From assembly GCF_007993065.1 (NCBI RefSeq), contig NZ_VOPL01000007.1, positions 1-64,000 on the forward strand: DNA of 64,000 nt. The letters run 5' to 3'. Both the position numbers and the translations under genes were made by a program. Of the stretch, positions 8,677 through 18,420 are shown piece by piece; within the stretch, counting starts at the first letter, position 1, and each line of letters starts with the position of its first letter. The notes below the pieces were generated by a model, which saw only the letters and a list, made by a program, of their open reading frames with translations, had not been told where the DNA came from and made no database searches. The DNA comes from Paracoccus aurantiacus (GTDB lineage: Bacteria; Pseudomonadota; Alphaproteobacteria; Rhodobacterales; Rhodobacteraceae).

Positions 8677-11600
8677 TCAGAGATAGAGGGTTGTGGTGAC
8701 GGCGGTACCGCGCCCGATGCGGGCTGAGAGCTGGCAGATGCGGATGGTCAGGCTGTCGCTTGGTGTCAGTTCTGCGCCCCAATCGGCGGTCTGTTGCGCG
8801 GCGGTGTACGTGACCGAGGGCGCAGTGCTGGTCAGGGTCCGCTTCACGTCCGCGCCGTCCATGATCCGGACCTCATAGCTTTCCAGTTCTTCGCTCAGTG
8901 GCACTTCCATGCCCTGCCAGCTGTCGGCGGCGAGGCTGCGGGACCGGCGCGTCCAGCGAAGGGTCAGATCGCCAGGGCTATGCGGGCGCCGCCATGGCTG
9001 GGTGACATGGACCGGCGCAAACGGCCGCAGTCCTTCGCCCTCGGGCGTGAAGCTCATCGCTGTGAAGGTGTCGCTGCTGACCGGATGGCGGGCGGGACCG
9101 ATGCGCCAGTTGAACGGGATGCCGACATCGGCCTCGGACACTGGCAGCGGGGTCAGGGCCTCGTTCAGCATCACCACCCGCGCCCCGGCCGGGGTGGGAT
9201 TGCCCATGGCATGCTCCGTGCCGCGCTGGCCGCGCAGGAGCCGGGTCAGGCGGTATCGCCCCGGCGCGATCAACTCGGCACGGCCCGCCTGGACGATCTC
9301 CCAGCGCCCCGGCGCGGTCTCCACCGCCAGCGGATTCGCCCCACCGAAAAGCGCCAGATCGCTGACGCTGTCCAGCTGGCCGCTGGCGAGATCGAGGATC
9401 AGGACATTGCCCATGTCAAAGCGCGAGGTGGGGCCGGGCCAGAGGTCCGATGCGAGACGGCCCATGTGCGCGCGGCGCCGCACCGTGGTCAGCAATTCGA
9501 ACCCGTCCGTGCCGGGGCTGCGGTACACCGCCAGCGCGCCAGGCCAAGGTTTTGCGGTCGTCGCGATCAGCGGCTGACGCGCGGGGATATCATCTCGCAG
9601 CTGCGGCAGGTCGAGCAGAATGACCTCCGGCGGCCCGAAGGTCACCGCGCGGGGCAGGGTCGCCGGGCGCTCGGCGCCGGGCGGCAGGTCATAGGCCTCC
9701 CGGTCCTGCCGCACGGCTTCGACGCCGCGCGCTTCTGCATCGGCAATGGCGGTCAGGCGGAACAGTTGGACCCGCCCGTCGTGATCCAGCGCGATGACAT
9801 CCGCCGGGTCGAGCGCCAGTTTCGAGGGCGGCATCCGAAACACCGCGCTTTCCCGGCCCGCCCAGGCCTCTTGCAATGCCCGGCGGCAGCGGCGCTCGGC
9901 CTCTTCCGGCGGCACGGCCATCGGAAAACTCTCGGAGGCGATGCGGCTGGTGTCGACGGTAATGCGCGCGGCTTCGACCAGTGCCGCGTCATAGTCTTCG
10001 TCGGCCCGGGCCACCTGCCATTTGAGGGCCTGCGGCAGTTCGGTCTCCTGGGCCCGGGTCAGCTCGATCGCCTCGCCATCCGCATTGCCCGCGACCAGAT
10101 CATCATGGCTGATGGTGGCAACCGGTGCCCTCCCGCGCATGACAAAACGGATCAGGCCCTCGCTCTCGACCGCATCGAAGCCGAAATGCCGCGCCAGCAT
10201 GGTGATCGAGGCGCGGGGGCTTTCCAGCGCGGTGATCGCGTAGCCCTCGGCCGCGCCCCAGAGCCCCGAAACATCGATGCGGGCTTCCGGCAACTCGGCG
10301 CGCAGGCAGAGATGGCGGACGAGGGCGGCGAGGGAGACCGCGCCGAGCCGCCCGGTCAGCCAGTGTCCCAGTCGCCAGTTCGCGCCATCGGTCCAGACAT
10401 CGCCCAGAGCGGGAAAGAACGGATAGGGCCGGGCGTCCCAGGTCCAGGCGGCGCATTCTGAAATCTCGATCATGCGCTGGCCGGTGACAGCCGAGACCGG
10501 GTTGTTCGCGGGCTGACCCCAGAAGAGATAGGACGCTTCGAGGTAGGCGCGCTGGATGGCATCGTCGCGCCAGCCGCGCGAAAAATACGGTACGAAGCTT
10601 TCCGAGGATTTGGGGTCGTAGAAGACATTGGGCTGATTGGTGCCACGGTCGATGGCCGGACAGCCAAGCTCGGTGAAGCGGATCGGCTTTGATTGCGGTA
10701 CCCATGGCGTCGGCGTCGTAATCTCGACTCCACCCGGTCGGTCGAAATGCCGGTTCGACCACCAGCCCAAAATATCTTTGGGGCGGAAGACCCAGGGCTT
10801 GCCCAGCGCACCATCGCTGATCGGGGTCCGGATCTGCGCCGCGCGGTCGGTATCCGAGGCATAGAACCAGTCGAATCCCTCGCCGCCGGAAATATTCGAC
10901 TGCAGATAGGCGCGGTCATGGATCGCGGGCCAGCCAGCCCGCGCGTCCAGATGATCGAACCCGTCGCGCCAGTCGGAAAGCGGCAGGTAATTGTCGATGC
11001 CGATGAAATCGATGTTCTGGTCGGCCCAGAACGGATCGAGATGGAAGAAGACATCGCTGCTGCCATCGCCCGGCTGATGCCCGAAATATTCCGACCAATC
11101 GGCCGCATAGCTGATTTTCGTGGCCGGTCCGAGGATGGTGCGCACATCGGCGGCCAGCGCTCGGAAGGCCGCGACTGCCGGATAGGTATTCGCGCCCGCA
11201 CGGATCGTGGTCAGCCCGCGCATCTCCGATCCGATGAGGAAGGCATCGACACCGCCCGCCGCCGCGCAGAGATGGGCGTAATGCAGCACCATGCGCCGCA
11301 AGCCATGGTCACCCGGATCGCCGATCCAGCGGACCTCGTCACCCGTGACGGTGAAATCACCTACGCTGCCGTTTCCGAAGAAAGCCGCGACCTGATCTGC
11401 AGCCGCCTCTGTCTTGTCGACGGTCCCTGACTGTCCGGCGGCGGGCGAACAGGTGATCCGCCCGCGCCATGGAAATGCGGGCTGGCCTATCCCGGCGGCA
11501 TTGTCCGAATAGGGATCCGGCAGGGTGTTGCCGGCCGGGACATCCATCAGAATGAAGGGATAGAAGGTGACGCGCAGCTCTTGTGCCTTCATTTCCCGGA

Positions 11601-12642
11601 TCGCCTGCACCACCGCGAAATCCGCAGGCGTGCCGCCATAGACCGGACGGTCCTCGACATCGCGGCTGACCAGATGCGCCTGATTGCGGCTGATGCCATT
11701 CACGGACCATGTCTTCGGACTGCTGGCCTTCTCGGCCACCTCGACGCCGGGCCGGATGCTGCAGGATCCGCAGCGCAGGTCATTGCCGAACCACGCCACA
11801 ACCAGACTGACACTTTCCACTTTCGGCGCCATGGCCTGCAGCCGGTCCAGCGCCACGATCATGTCCGGGCTGCCCGGCGCGGCGTTCAGGTTCTCGGCCG
11901 TGCTTTCTCCGCCACCACCTTTGCGCACGGCTTCGGTGGCATAGGTGAACTCGCCCGAGGCCGGGATCAGCGTGACGGCGCGGGTCAGGCCTTCGGCCGT
12001 GTCGGGATCGGCGAGCGGCCGGAATACTTCGAAGGAGAGCTGGGGCAGGCGATTGCCGTAATCACCCAGCGGCAGATCCTCGAAGACAACATAGGCGGTG
12101 CCGCGAAAGGCGGGGGTGGACTCCACGCCCATGGTGGCGGCAATGAAGGGATCGGGCTGCTGCGTCGCGCTGCCGGGATACCAGCGCCAGGTAATCCCCG
12201 ATATGTCGAGCGGTTTGCCATCGGCCCAGATGCGGCCGATGCCGGTGATGTCACCTTCACACAATGCGACCGCGAAGGAGGCATAATAGAGATATTCCGT
12301 GGTCTCGACCTTGGGCCCGCCGCCCTTACCGCCGCCCTGTCGGCTGGTTTTGGTCTCTTCACGGAAATCCGTGGCCCAGACGATATTGCCGGCTATGCGC
12401 ATGCGGCCGAAGACGCGCGGAATGACCGCGCCCTCGGTCGAGGCGGTGATGCGCAGATTGTCGAGCCGGGCGCCCTCGATGCGCTGGGCCGGGGCGAGGG
12501 ATGAGACAATCCAGCTGTCCACGGCCGCGCCGATGGTGGAGCCGATCATGCCGCCGATGGCGGCACCGGAAAATCCGAGGATCGCGCCCCCGAAGCCGCC
12601 GCCAATCGTGGCGCCGACCGAGGCGAGAACTAAAGTTGCCAT
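8677..12642 (-). CDS. tail-tip host-specificity protein with TIM-barrel-like domain (GTA gp15 type)
   Basis: 1321 aa, the largest gene of the prophage. It starts with a hydrophobic Gly/Ala-rich segment (GATIGGGFGGAILGFSG), then a central glycoside-hydrolase-like TIM-barrel region (YAADWSEYFGHQPGDGSSD, FIGIDNYLPLSDW) and phage tail domain sequence at the C-terminus. This matches the host-specificity or megatron protein of Rhodobacter GTA and related siphophages, which forms the distal baseplate and contacts the cell. It follows NlpC/P60, DUF2163 and DUF2460 genes in the canonical GTA order gp12-gp13-gp14-gp15. Confidence 0.9.
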   Translation of the reverse strand: MATLVLASVGATIGGGFGGAILGFSGAAIGGMIGSTIGAAVDSWIVSSLAPAQRIEGARLDNLRITASTEGAVIPRVFGRMRIAGNIVWATDFREETKTSRQGGGKGGGPKVETTEYLYYASFAVALCEGDITGIGRIWADGKPLDISGITWRWYPGSATQQPDPFIAATMGVESTPAFRGTAYVVFEDLPLGDYGNRLPQLSFEVFRPLADPDTAEGLTRAVTLIPASGEFTYATEAVRKGGGGESTAENLNAAPGSPDMIVALDRLQAMAPKVESVSLVVAWFGNDLRCGSCSIRPGVEVAEKASSPKTWSVNGISRNQAHLVSRDVEDRPVYGGTPADFAVVQAIREMKAQELRVTFYPFILMDVPAGNTLPDPYSDNAAGIGQPAFPWRGRITCSPAAGQSGTVDKTEAAADQVAAFFGNGSVGDFTVTGDEVRWIGDPGDHGLRRMVLHYAHLCAAAGGVDAFLIGSEMRGLTTIRAGANTYPAVAAFRALAADVRTILGPATKISYAADWSEYFGHQPGDGSSDVFFHLDPFWADQNIDFIGIDNYLPLSDWRDGFDHLDARAGWPAIHDRAYLQSNISGGEGFDWFYASDTDRAAQIRTPISDGALGKPWVFRPKDILGWWSNRHFDRPGGVEITTPTPWVPQSKPIRFTELGCPAIDRGTNQPNVFYDPKSSESFVPYFSRGWRDDAIQRAYLEASYLFWGQPANNPVSAVTGQRMIEISECAAWTWDARPYPFFPALGDVWTDGANWRLGHWLTGRLGAVSLAALVRHLCLRAELPEARIDVSGLWGAAEGYAITALESPRASITMLARHFGFDAVESEGLIRFVMRGRAPVATISHDDLVAGNADGEAIELTRAQETELPQALKWQVARADEDYDAALVEAARITVDTSRIASESFPMAVPPEEAERRCRRALQEAWAGRESAVFRMPPSKLALDPADVIALDHDGRVQLFRLTAIADAEARGVEAVRQDREAYDLPPGAERPATLPRAVTFGPPEVILLDLPQLRDDIPARQPLIATTAKPWPGALAVYRSPGTDGFELLTTVRRRAHMGRLASDLWPGPTSRFDMGNVLILDLASGQLDSVSDLALFGGANPLAVETAPGRWEIVQAGRAELIAPGRYRLTRLLRGQRGTEHAMGNPTPAGARVVMLNEALTPLPVSEADVGIPFNWRIGPARHPVSSDTFTAMSFTPEGEGLRPFAPVHVTQPWRRPHSPGDLTLRWTRRSRSLAADSWQGMEVPLSEELESYEVRIMDGADVKRTLTSTAPSVTYTAAQQTADWGAELTPSDSLTIRICQLSARIGRGTAVTTTLYL

Positions 12643-12651
12643 GGAAAAGTC

Positions 12652-13098
12652 TCAGATGCTGGGGAAGAGGAAGGCGAAACCGATGCGGCGGTACCAGGCT
12701 TGTGTCAGGGGTTCTTCGATGACGCCCAGCCGCTCATAGGCGTGGATGAAGCGGTCAGGCGCGGTCAGAATGCCGACATGTTTGGCGATGGCGCTCGCCC
12801 TCATTCGGAACAGGATCAGCGCGCCAGGGATCACGTCGCGCGGGTCAATCTCGATCATCATCCGCCGCGCGCCTTCGGCCAGCACCTCGCGGGCGCCCGT
12901 CTCGCCCCAGTCGCGGCTATAGGGCGGGATCGGAAAGGGCTCGTCGCCGACCAATTCTCGCCAGACGCCGCGCGCCATCCCGAGGCAGTCGCAGCCGACC
13001 CCTTTGAGGCTGGCCTGATCGTGATAGGGCGTGCCCAGCCAGCTGCGCGCGGCGGCGATGATGCGGTCGGGATCGGCGGCGGTTTGCGACCGGATCAA
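12652..13098 (-). CDS. NlpC/P60 tail-associated peptidase (GTA gp14 type)
   Basis: 148 aa. The NlpC/P60 catalytic cysteine lies in GVGCDCLGMARG, and the partner histidine in AKHVGIL. In GTA and siphophage tails this protein cuts peptide cross-links of peptidoglycan during DNA entry. Its start overlaps the stop of the DUF2163 gene by 4 bp, so the two are translationally coupled. Confidence 0.9.
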   Translation of the reverse strand: MIRSQTAADPDRIIAAARSWLGTPYHDQASLKGVGCDCLGMARGVWRELVGDEPFPIPPYSRDWGETGAREVLAEGARRMMIEIDPRDVIPGALILFRMRASAIAKHVGILTAPDRFIHAYERLGVIEEPLTQAWYRRIGFAFLFPSI

Positions 13099-13979
13099 AG
13101 CACGCCTCCGTCATGACCGCCATCCTGCGAGGCATAGCGCAGGATCGCGTCCTGGCCGGGGATATGCGGAAAGCCCCGGAAGTTGACCACATTCCCGAAC
13201 TTCCGGGCGCAGGTGGCGATGCGCTTGTCGCAGCCAGCGCAGATGGTGAAGCGGTCACCCGCGCCAATGGGACGGATCGGCGCTTCCAGCAGCGTGATGA
13301 CGGTAATGCCAACGCTGCGATCATGGGCCAGAACCTCCGCGCGGCGACCGGCATTGGCACCAGAGGACCAGACCAGCGTGCCGAAGCGGAACCAGCCGGC
13401 TGCAAAGCCACCGAGCCCGGAGGCGATGAAGGCCCGGTCGCGAAGGCTGTCGATGACGGTGCCGCTGCCGCGAAATGCCGGATCCTCGAGATCGACGCCA
13501 CAGCGAGGATCGCCCAGCGCGGCGTCGCAGCTGGCCTGAAATGTCCGCCCGACGGTCTGACCGAGGATATGGGACATCGATCGGATCTCGGCCAAGAAGG
13601 CATGCCGTCCGCGCCTTATCTGCCCGATGGCGCCGCGCCGCATCAGCACCCGCTGATTTGTCGCCTGCCAGTTGACGCGCCAGAGCTCGACTTCGGCATT
13701 GTCCCAGCGCCCGTCGAGAATATCGGACTCAGAAATCCGGTCGGAGCGCAGCGCGCCCGCCGCGTCCTGCGCATCGACTGAGAGATCAGCGCCGGACCGG
13801 ATCTCGCTCGCCGTCAGCCCGCTTTCCGGCTCGAACTCCGTGCCGTCGAACGATAATACCCGGTCATGGTCAGTGAAGCCGAAAGCCGTGCCATCGGCGC
13901 GGGTGATGCGCCAGCACCAGGCGAGCGTCGTGGTGCCGCTGTCGAGATGGACCCGCAATGCGGACGGAATGGTCTTCAT
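13095..13979 (-). CDS. DUF2163 baseplate hub protein (GTA gp13 type)
   Basis: 294 aa from ATG 13979 (MKTIPSALRVHLDSG). The sequence TTTLAWCWRITRADGTAFGF at the N-terminus and the C-terminal cysteine cluster ICAGCDKRIATCARKFGN are typical of DUF2163 / phage BR0599 proteins. In GTA structures the C-terminal motif binds an iron-sulfur cluster. The start overlaps the previous stop by 4 bp. A longer frame runs upstream but only as a shadow of the DUF2460 gene. Confidence 0.9.
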   Translation of the reverse strand: MKTIPSALRVHLDSGTTTLAWCWRITRADGTAFGFTDHDRVLSFDGTEFEPESGLTASEIRSGADLSVDAQDAAGALRSDRISESDILDGRWDNAEVELWRVNWQATNQRVLMRRGAIGQIRRGRHAFLAEIRSMSHILGQTVGRTFQASCDAALGDPRCGVDLEDPAFRGSGTVIDSLRDRAFIASGLGGFAAGWFRFGTLVWSSGANAGRRAEVLAHDRSVGITVITLLEAPIRPIGAGDRFTICAGCDKRIATCARKFGNVVNFRGFPHIPGQDAILRYASQDGGHDGGVL

Positions 13980-14602
13980 CGCCGGATCTCCAGCAGTGGA
14001 ATGGAGGTGATGGAGCCCAGCCGCTCGATATCCAGCGTCACGTCCAGCACGTCGCTGTCGAAACGGACCGGCACGTCGAATTCGAACCCGGCCGTGATGG
14101 CGATGCCGGCGGACGGCGCGGTGTCGAAGCTGACAAGGCCGGTCTTGTGATCGACCGACCAGCCGGAGCCCTGAGACACGCCGCTCAGGGCGATCCGGAC
14201 TGTCCCAGCGACTGGCTTGGTGATCGCCCGGGTCCATGCTTGGCCGCCAGAGGCATAGCGTTTGATCAGTTGGAAGCTGGTCGTTACCCCATCTCCGATC
14301 CCGATCTGCTGATCCATTGCTGCTGGCGCCCGCGAAGGCAGGCAGGACCGATGATCGGCCCAGTCCTTGAACCGAAAGCCATAGAGCCGCCCGTTCCGTG
14401 CCTCGAAGAAGGCCACGACCGCCGCCAGATCGTCGGCACGGCGGATGCCGTAGCTGACGTCATAGCGGCGGCGCGAATTGGCCCAACTCGCGTTGCGCTC
14501 TTCGTCGCCGCTTGCCAGTTCGACGATCTGGGTGCGTCGTTCCGGCCCACCGCGTGCGCCGCGGCTGATAGTGTCCGGAAACCGGACCTCGTGGAATGCC
14601 AT
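13976..14602 (-). CDS. DUF2460 distal tail protein (GTA gp12 type)
   Basis: 208 aa. The opening MAFHEVRFPDTISRGARGGP and later GRLYGFRFKDWADH are diagnostic of DUF2460, the distal tail protein joining the tube to the baseplate hub. It lies directly after the tape measure gene with a 15-bp gap and overlaps the next gene by 4 bp. Confidence 0.9.
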   Translation of the reverse strand: MAFHEVRFPDTISRGARGGPERRTQIVELASGDEERNASWANSRRRYDVSYGIRRADDLAAVVAFFEARNGRLYGFRFKDWADHRSCLPSRAPAAMDQQIGIGDGVTTSFQLIKRYASGGQAWTRAITKPVAGTVRIALSGVSQGSGWSVDHKTGLVSFDTAPSAGIAITAGFEFDVPVRFDSDVLDVTLDIERLGSITSIPLLEIRR

Positions 14603-14617
14603 GGCCTGATTTCTCCT

Positions 14618-16798
14618 TTATAACCCGCGTCGGCCGAGCGAGACGGCGCGGGCGATATCGGCGGCGATCTGGGTGCGGGATTGCCGGAAGCTTTCGGCGT
14701 CGCGGGCGTTGATGTTGACCGTGACGCCATTGCCGTATTCCTGCGCCTCGCGGCGAGACAGCACCCGTTCGCCACGTTGTAGGATGGCCGGTACCTCGTC
14801 ATGACGCAGTCCGACCATGCCGCCAGCATGCATGCGCGGTGCCCCGGCAAAGGTCAGCGCCGGGATCATTCGGCCAGGACCTGTGGCACCAACCATCCCG
14901 CCCGTGTGCATGATGCTGGCAAAGATTCCGCCCGCGCCGCCCAGCGCGCCCGAAAGCGCGTTGGCGATGGGCCCGAGCAGGAACCGCCGGGCGGCCAGCT
15001 TTGAGAGATCGGCCAGCAGCGAGGTGACCAGATCGCGGAAATCGAGCTTGCCGGTCTTTACGAATTCGCCGACCGCGTTCTCGGCACTCTGGAATGCGCT
15101 GACCAGCGCCTGACCGATATCGGCACCAATGTCCTTTGCTTTCCCGGCATAATCCGACAGCGCCTCTGTCACGGCCTTCCAGCCGGTGGCTGTCGCCTCG
15201 GTGGCGGGTTTTGCCTCTTCGGCTGCAGCCTTGCCTGCGGCCCCGGCCTCTTTCGCGGCAACACCTGCACCGGTCGCGGCCGTTTCCACATCGCCCAGCG
15301 CATCCTCGTAACGCCCGGCAGCTTCCGCTGCGATGTCCAGCGCCTCGCCGCCGACATCATCCCCGCCCGACATTGCCGTGCGCAGCGCCTCCATGGCCGG
15401 TCCGACGCCATCGAAGGCGGAAGCCCGGCTGGAACTGGCCCGGTCGCGATAGCGGCCCGCCATATGGGCCGAATTGCTGGCGGCATGTTCCAGCATGGAC
15501 GCCCGGCCCAGCGCCTCGAACACATCGATACGGGTATCCGATCCGATCTCTTCCGCCACCTTGTTGAAAGTCGGCGCGATCATCCCCAGAAAATCCGCCC
15601 ATTTGCCGGCGAGGAAGGCCATCAGTCGGGTCCAGATCGCCTCGATCTCTGATTGCATGGCCCGGAAATCGTCGGCGAAGGAGAGGGCGGTGATCTTGAT
15701 CCCCTCCCAGACCGCCTTGGCGACATCGCCCATCAGGGCCATGGCATTGCCGAAGCCGCCTGCGCCTTTGACCAGCTTCGTGAACTGATAGACCAGTTCC
15801 CCGGCGCCGACGATCAGGGCTCCGATGCCGGTGCGGATCAGCGCGCCGCGCAGCACCACCAGTGCGGTGGCGAGACCCCGGACGGAGAGTGCCGCCGCCG
15901 CCAGCCCCGCCACCCAGCGCCCGGCCATGAAACCGGCAAAGCTGGCCGCATAGGTGGAGAGCCTGCCGATCTGGTCGAAAAGCCCGCTGATTGCCATCCC
16001 CAGCGGCCCGGTGCGGCTGGCCAGCGCCGCCATGGCATCGGCGACAGCTTCCAACGCGGGGGCTGCAGCCACCGCCAGCTGGTTCGAGAGCCCGCGCCAG
16101 ACCAGCCCCAGCCGGGAGATCGCGTCATTCGTGCGCTCGATCCGGTCGGCATCCTGTTCCGAGACCACGACCCCGAAGGCGCGGACATCCTCGGTCGCCT
16201 GGCGCAAGGTCGCGGTGTCGATGCGTGACATGGCGATCGAACCTTCCTCGCCGAAGAGTTGCCCGGCCACCGCCGCGCGCTGGGCGACGGGGACGAAAGC
16301 CTCGATGGCGGCATTGATCGCACCGACGCGTTGGTCCAGTGGCAGGGCCAACAGATCAGCGGCGGTCAGGCCCAGCCGTTCCAGCGCATCCGCCGCCGGG
16401 CCACCGCCCGCCGCCGCCTGGCTGAGCCGCCGGGTCAGATCCTTGGTCGCCTGTTCGATGCCGGACATCGACACGCCGGCCAGTTCACCCGCGCGCTCCA
16501 GCGTCTGGATCGAGGCAACCGTCGTGCCGAGCGATTGCGCCAGTTTTGCCTGCGCATCTACCGTCTGCAGCCCGGACCGGACCATGGCGATGCCCGCTGC
16601 CGTGGCTGCGGCGACGGCAGCGGCAGCCGCCACGCCGACCTTGCGCGTAAACCCGGCCATGCGGGCATTCGCCGCCTCCATCTCTCGCGAGAGCCGCCCG
16701 AAGCCGCGCGATCCGGCCTCGCCGACGCCCTCCAACTCCGCACGCACCTGCCGTCCGCCCACCGCCGCGAGGCGGACGCTGACGCGTTTTTCTGCCAT
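14618..16798 (-). CDS. phage tail tape measure protein
   Basis: 726 aa, Ala-rich and largely helical. It begins with MAEKRVSVRLAAVGGRQV, followed by a hydrophobic stretch (AAAAAVAAATAAGIAMV) and central hydrophobic helices around residues 280-330 (AGFMAGRWVAGLAAAALSV). Such proteins set tail length and enter the cell envelope during DNA ejection. Its ATG lies 1 bp after the stop of the frameshifted chaperone, as lambda H follows GT. The C-terminal GPGRMIPALTFAGAPRM-type Gly/Met/His-rich segment is common in lambda-like tape measures. Confidence 0.9.
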   Translation of the reverse strand: MAEKRVSVRLAAVGGRQVRAELEGVGEAGSRGFGRLSREMEAANARMAGFTRKVGVAAAAAVAAATAAGIAMVRSGLQTVDAQAKLAQSLGTTVASIQTLERAGELAGVSMSGIEQATKDLTRRLSQAAAGGGPAADALERLGLTAADLLALPLDQRVGAINAAIEAFVPVAQRAAVAGQLFGEEGSIAMSRIDTATLRQATEDVRAFGVVVSEQDADRIERTNDAISRLGLVWRGLSNQLAVAAAPALEAVADAMAALASRTGPLGMAISGLFDQIGRLSTYAASFAGFMAGRWVAGLAAAALSVRGLATALVVLRGALIRTGIGALIVGAGELVYQFTKLVKGAGGFGNAMALMGDVAKAVWEGIKITALSFADDFRAMQSEIEAIWTRLMAFLAGKWADFLGMIAPTFNKVAEEIGSDTRIDVFEALGRASMLEHAASNSAHMAGRYRDRASSSRASAFDGVGPAMEALRTAMSGGDDVGGEALDIAAEAAGRYEDALGDVETAATGAGVAAKEAGAAGKAAAEEAKPATEATATGWKAVTEALSDYAGKAKDIGADIGQALVSAFQSAENAVGEFVKTGKLDFRDLVTSLLADLSKLAARRFLLGPIANALSGALGGAGGIFASIMHTGGMVGATGPGRMIPALTFAGAPRMHAGGMVGLRHDEVPAILQRGERVLSRREAQEYGNGVTVNINARDAESFRQSRTQIAADIARAVSLGRRGL

Positions 16799-16799
16799 G

Positions 16800-17455
16800 T
16801 CACCGTTCCATCTGTTCGTTCATCTTCCGGACCATCACCGCCTCGACGATGGGCAGAAGTTCGGCTGCGGCCGGGGCCGGGATGCCCAGCGCCGCCGCCA
16901 GTCCCAGCGCTGCGTTCAGATCCCAGCCGATCACCGCGCCCGGCAGCGCCCGCAGCTGACCGCCAAGCCGCCCGACCAGATCCCAGACCTGCCAGCCCTC
17001 GAATGTCAGCGGCTGGTTTTGCCGCGTCGGGCAGTCTTCGCAGCATTGCGTACAGGCCGCGCAGTAGCTGTCGCCCCCACCGAATGCCCAGTCGGCGAGG
17101 GCGCGGAGACGTTTTTTTCCTGTTCCAGCAGCAGGCCCCTCGAGACATAGACCAGCTGGAAGGCTTCGAAGATCGGCCAGATGTCCAGCAGAGCGTCGAT
17201 GGCCTGCGGGCTGGGGTTGATGGCATTGCCCTCGGCATCGCCGACGCCTTCCCAGGCCAGCACCGCGCGACGGGCCAGCGCCTTGGCGAAGATCAACGCG
17301 CGGGTCTCATCGCTGGTCTCGTCGGGGACAGCTTCCACATCCGGATCGCTGCGCGTGGCGACCATCAGCGCGGTGGTCAGCGGGCGCAGCCGCACCCGGA
17401 CTCCGGGGGCCAGATCGTGCCAGCGCGGTTCATTGCTCAGGTCCAAGGTCAGCAT
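16800..17455 (-). CDS. frameshifted tail assembly chaperone (gpGT-like fusion)
   Basis: A -1 slip at A-AAA-AAC (17111-17117) joins the first 113 or so codons of the upstream chaperone to a second frame ending at TGA 16800-16802. The second part carries a cysteine-rich stretch (YCAACTQCCEDCP), then PLTFEGWQVWDLVGRLGG and a helical end MVRKMNEQMER. It has no own ribosome-binding start and ends 1 bp before the tape measure ATG. This copies the lambda G/GT logic, in which a minor fusion product recruits tail tube protein to the tape measure. The frameshift itself is inferred. Confidence 0.7.
17006..17455 (-). CDS. tail assembly chaperone, zero-frame product (gpG-like)
   Basis: 149 aa from ATG 17455, whose A is also the last base of the tail-tube stop codon. 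The sequence has TLDLSNEPRWHDLAPGVRVRLRPL typical of GTA/siphophage tail chaperones (quoted only to mark the region; residues 3-26). After the poly-A slip site the zero frame continues into a basic tail (TARPVRNAAKTARRGKTSR) that looks non-homologous, as expected of read-through after a frameshift site. Location between tail tube and tape measure supports the role. Confidence 0.8.
   Translation of the reverse strand: MLTLDLSNEPRWHDLAPGVRVRLRPLTTALMVATRSDPDVEAVPDETSDETRALIFAKALARRAVLAWEGVGDAEGNAINPSPQAIDALLDIWPIFEAFQLVYVSRGLLLEQEKNVSAPSPTGHSVGATATARPVRNAAKTARRGKTSR
17111..17117 (-). promoter_or_regulatory. -1 ribosomal frameshift slippery heptamer A-AAA-AAC
   Basis: In the zero frame the codons are GAA AAA AAC. 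The heptamer lets both tRNAs re-pair as AAA AAA in the -1 frame, which stays open for 103 codons to the tape measure gene. A seven-A run is rare in this GC-rich locus. Confidence 0.7.
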
Positions 17456-18393
17456 CAGTATTCCTCGCGGTCGTTGATCAGGGTGGCGGTGCACATGCGG
17501 CCCAGCGCGCTGTCGCGCGCGGCCTGCCAGTCGAAGGTGGCTTGTACGCCCTGCGGTCCGGAAATCTCGATCCGGGGGCGGGGCAGATAGACGGCATGCA
17601 CGGTGAAGCTGAAGCTCTCGCCCGACGGCAGGGCATAGGAGAATTCCAGCGCGCAGGGATCGCCATCAAGGGCCTGCGTCACCAGCGTGCTGTCGGCGAA
17701 CCGGACCTCGATGGAGCCGGTCAGCGCCGCAATGGACGGATCGGCGCCATCGATGCGGCCATCGGCGCGGATGGTCTCGATCCGGTCGAGATTGTTGGCA
17801 TAGGTGATCTGGGCCGAGACGACATTGCCCAGCACCGCGCCGTTGCGGGTGATGGTTCCGTTGAAATGCCCGAAGCGCTTCAGATCAATGGGCGCGGGCG
17901 TGCCCGCATTGCTGACGGTGCCGACCGTCTCGCCCTGCGCGACCAGCCGGGCGGTTGCGGTCAGCAGCCCGGAGCGCTGCATCTGCCAGCTGAGCTGGTC
18001 CAGCACGCAGCCCGAATAGATCGCATAGCGCGGCACCTCGGGCATGCCGGTCTCGATGGAGAGGCTGGGCAGAGACCAGGCACCCGACCGGAACTCATGC
18101 GTCCACGGGCCGGTGCCAGTTGTGACCGGGTCTCCGAAGGCCGCCTTTAGCCAGAAGCCGAACGCCTCGGCATCAATCGGCACGACGATATCGCCGTCGG
18201 CCGTCACCGCATCCTTGATAGGCGCCAGCGGATCGCGGCCATAGCCCAAGAGTTCGGAGTTCAACAGCGGCTGCTCCGCGCCGAGCGTAGTGCTGGCGAA
18301 GGGCATCTTGTTGAAGCCGCCCGCGGGCGGCGTGCCATAGACGGTCTCGAACGCAAGCGCCATCTGCGCCCGCGCCCCCTGGGCTCGTGCCAT
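17455..18393 (-). CDS. phage tail tube (major tail) protein
   Basis: 312 aa, acidic, mostly beta-structured. MALAFETVYGTPPAGGFNKMPF near the start and FGFWLKAAFGDP resemble phage tail tube proteins of the lambda/GTA type. Its TGA overlaps the ATG of the tail chaperone. The order terminator, tube, chaperone, tape measure is canonical. It should polymerise into the tail tube around the tape measure. Confidence 0.85.
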   Translation of the reverse strand: MARAQGARAQMALAFETVYGTPPAGGFNKMPFASTTLGAEQPLLNSELLGYGRDPLAPIKDAVTADGDIVVPIDAEAFGFWLKAAFGDPVTTGTGPWTHEFRSGAWSLPSLSIETGMPEVPRYAIYSGCVLDQLSWQMQRSGLLTATARLVAQGETVGTVSNAGTPAPIDLKRFGHFNGTITRNGAVLGNVVSAQITYANNLDRIETIRADGRIDGADPSIAALTGSIEVRFADSTLVTQALDGDPCALEFSYALPSGESFSFTVHAVYLPRPRIEISGPQGVQATFDWQAARDSALGRMCTATLINDREEY

Positions 18394-18420
18394 CTTGTTC
18401 TCCTCGGATTTTAGGGTGAT

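Noticed and set aside
8794..10461. 555-codon plus-strand frame opposite the tail-tip gene
   Set aside because: Shadow of the 1321-aa tail protein, with no domain.
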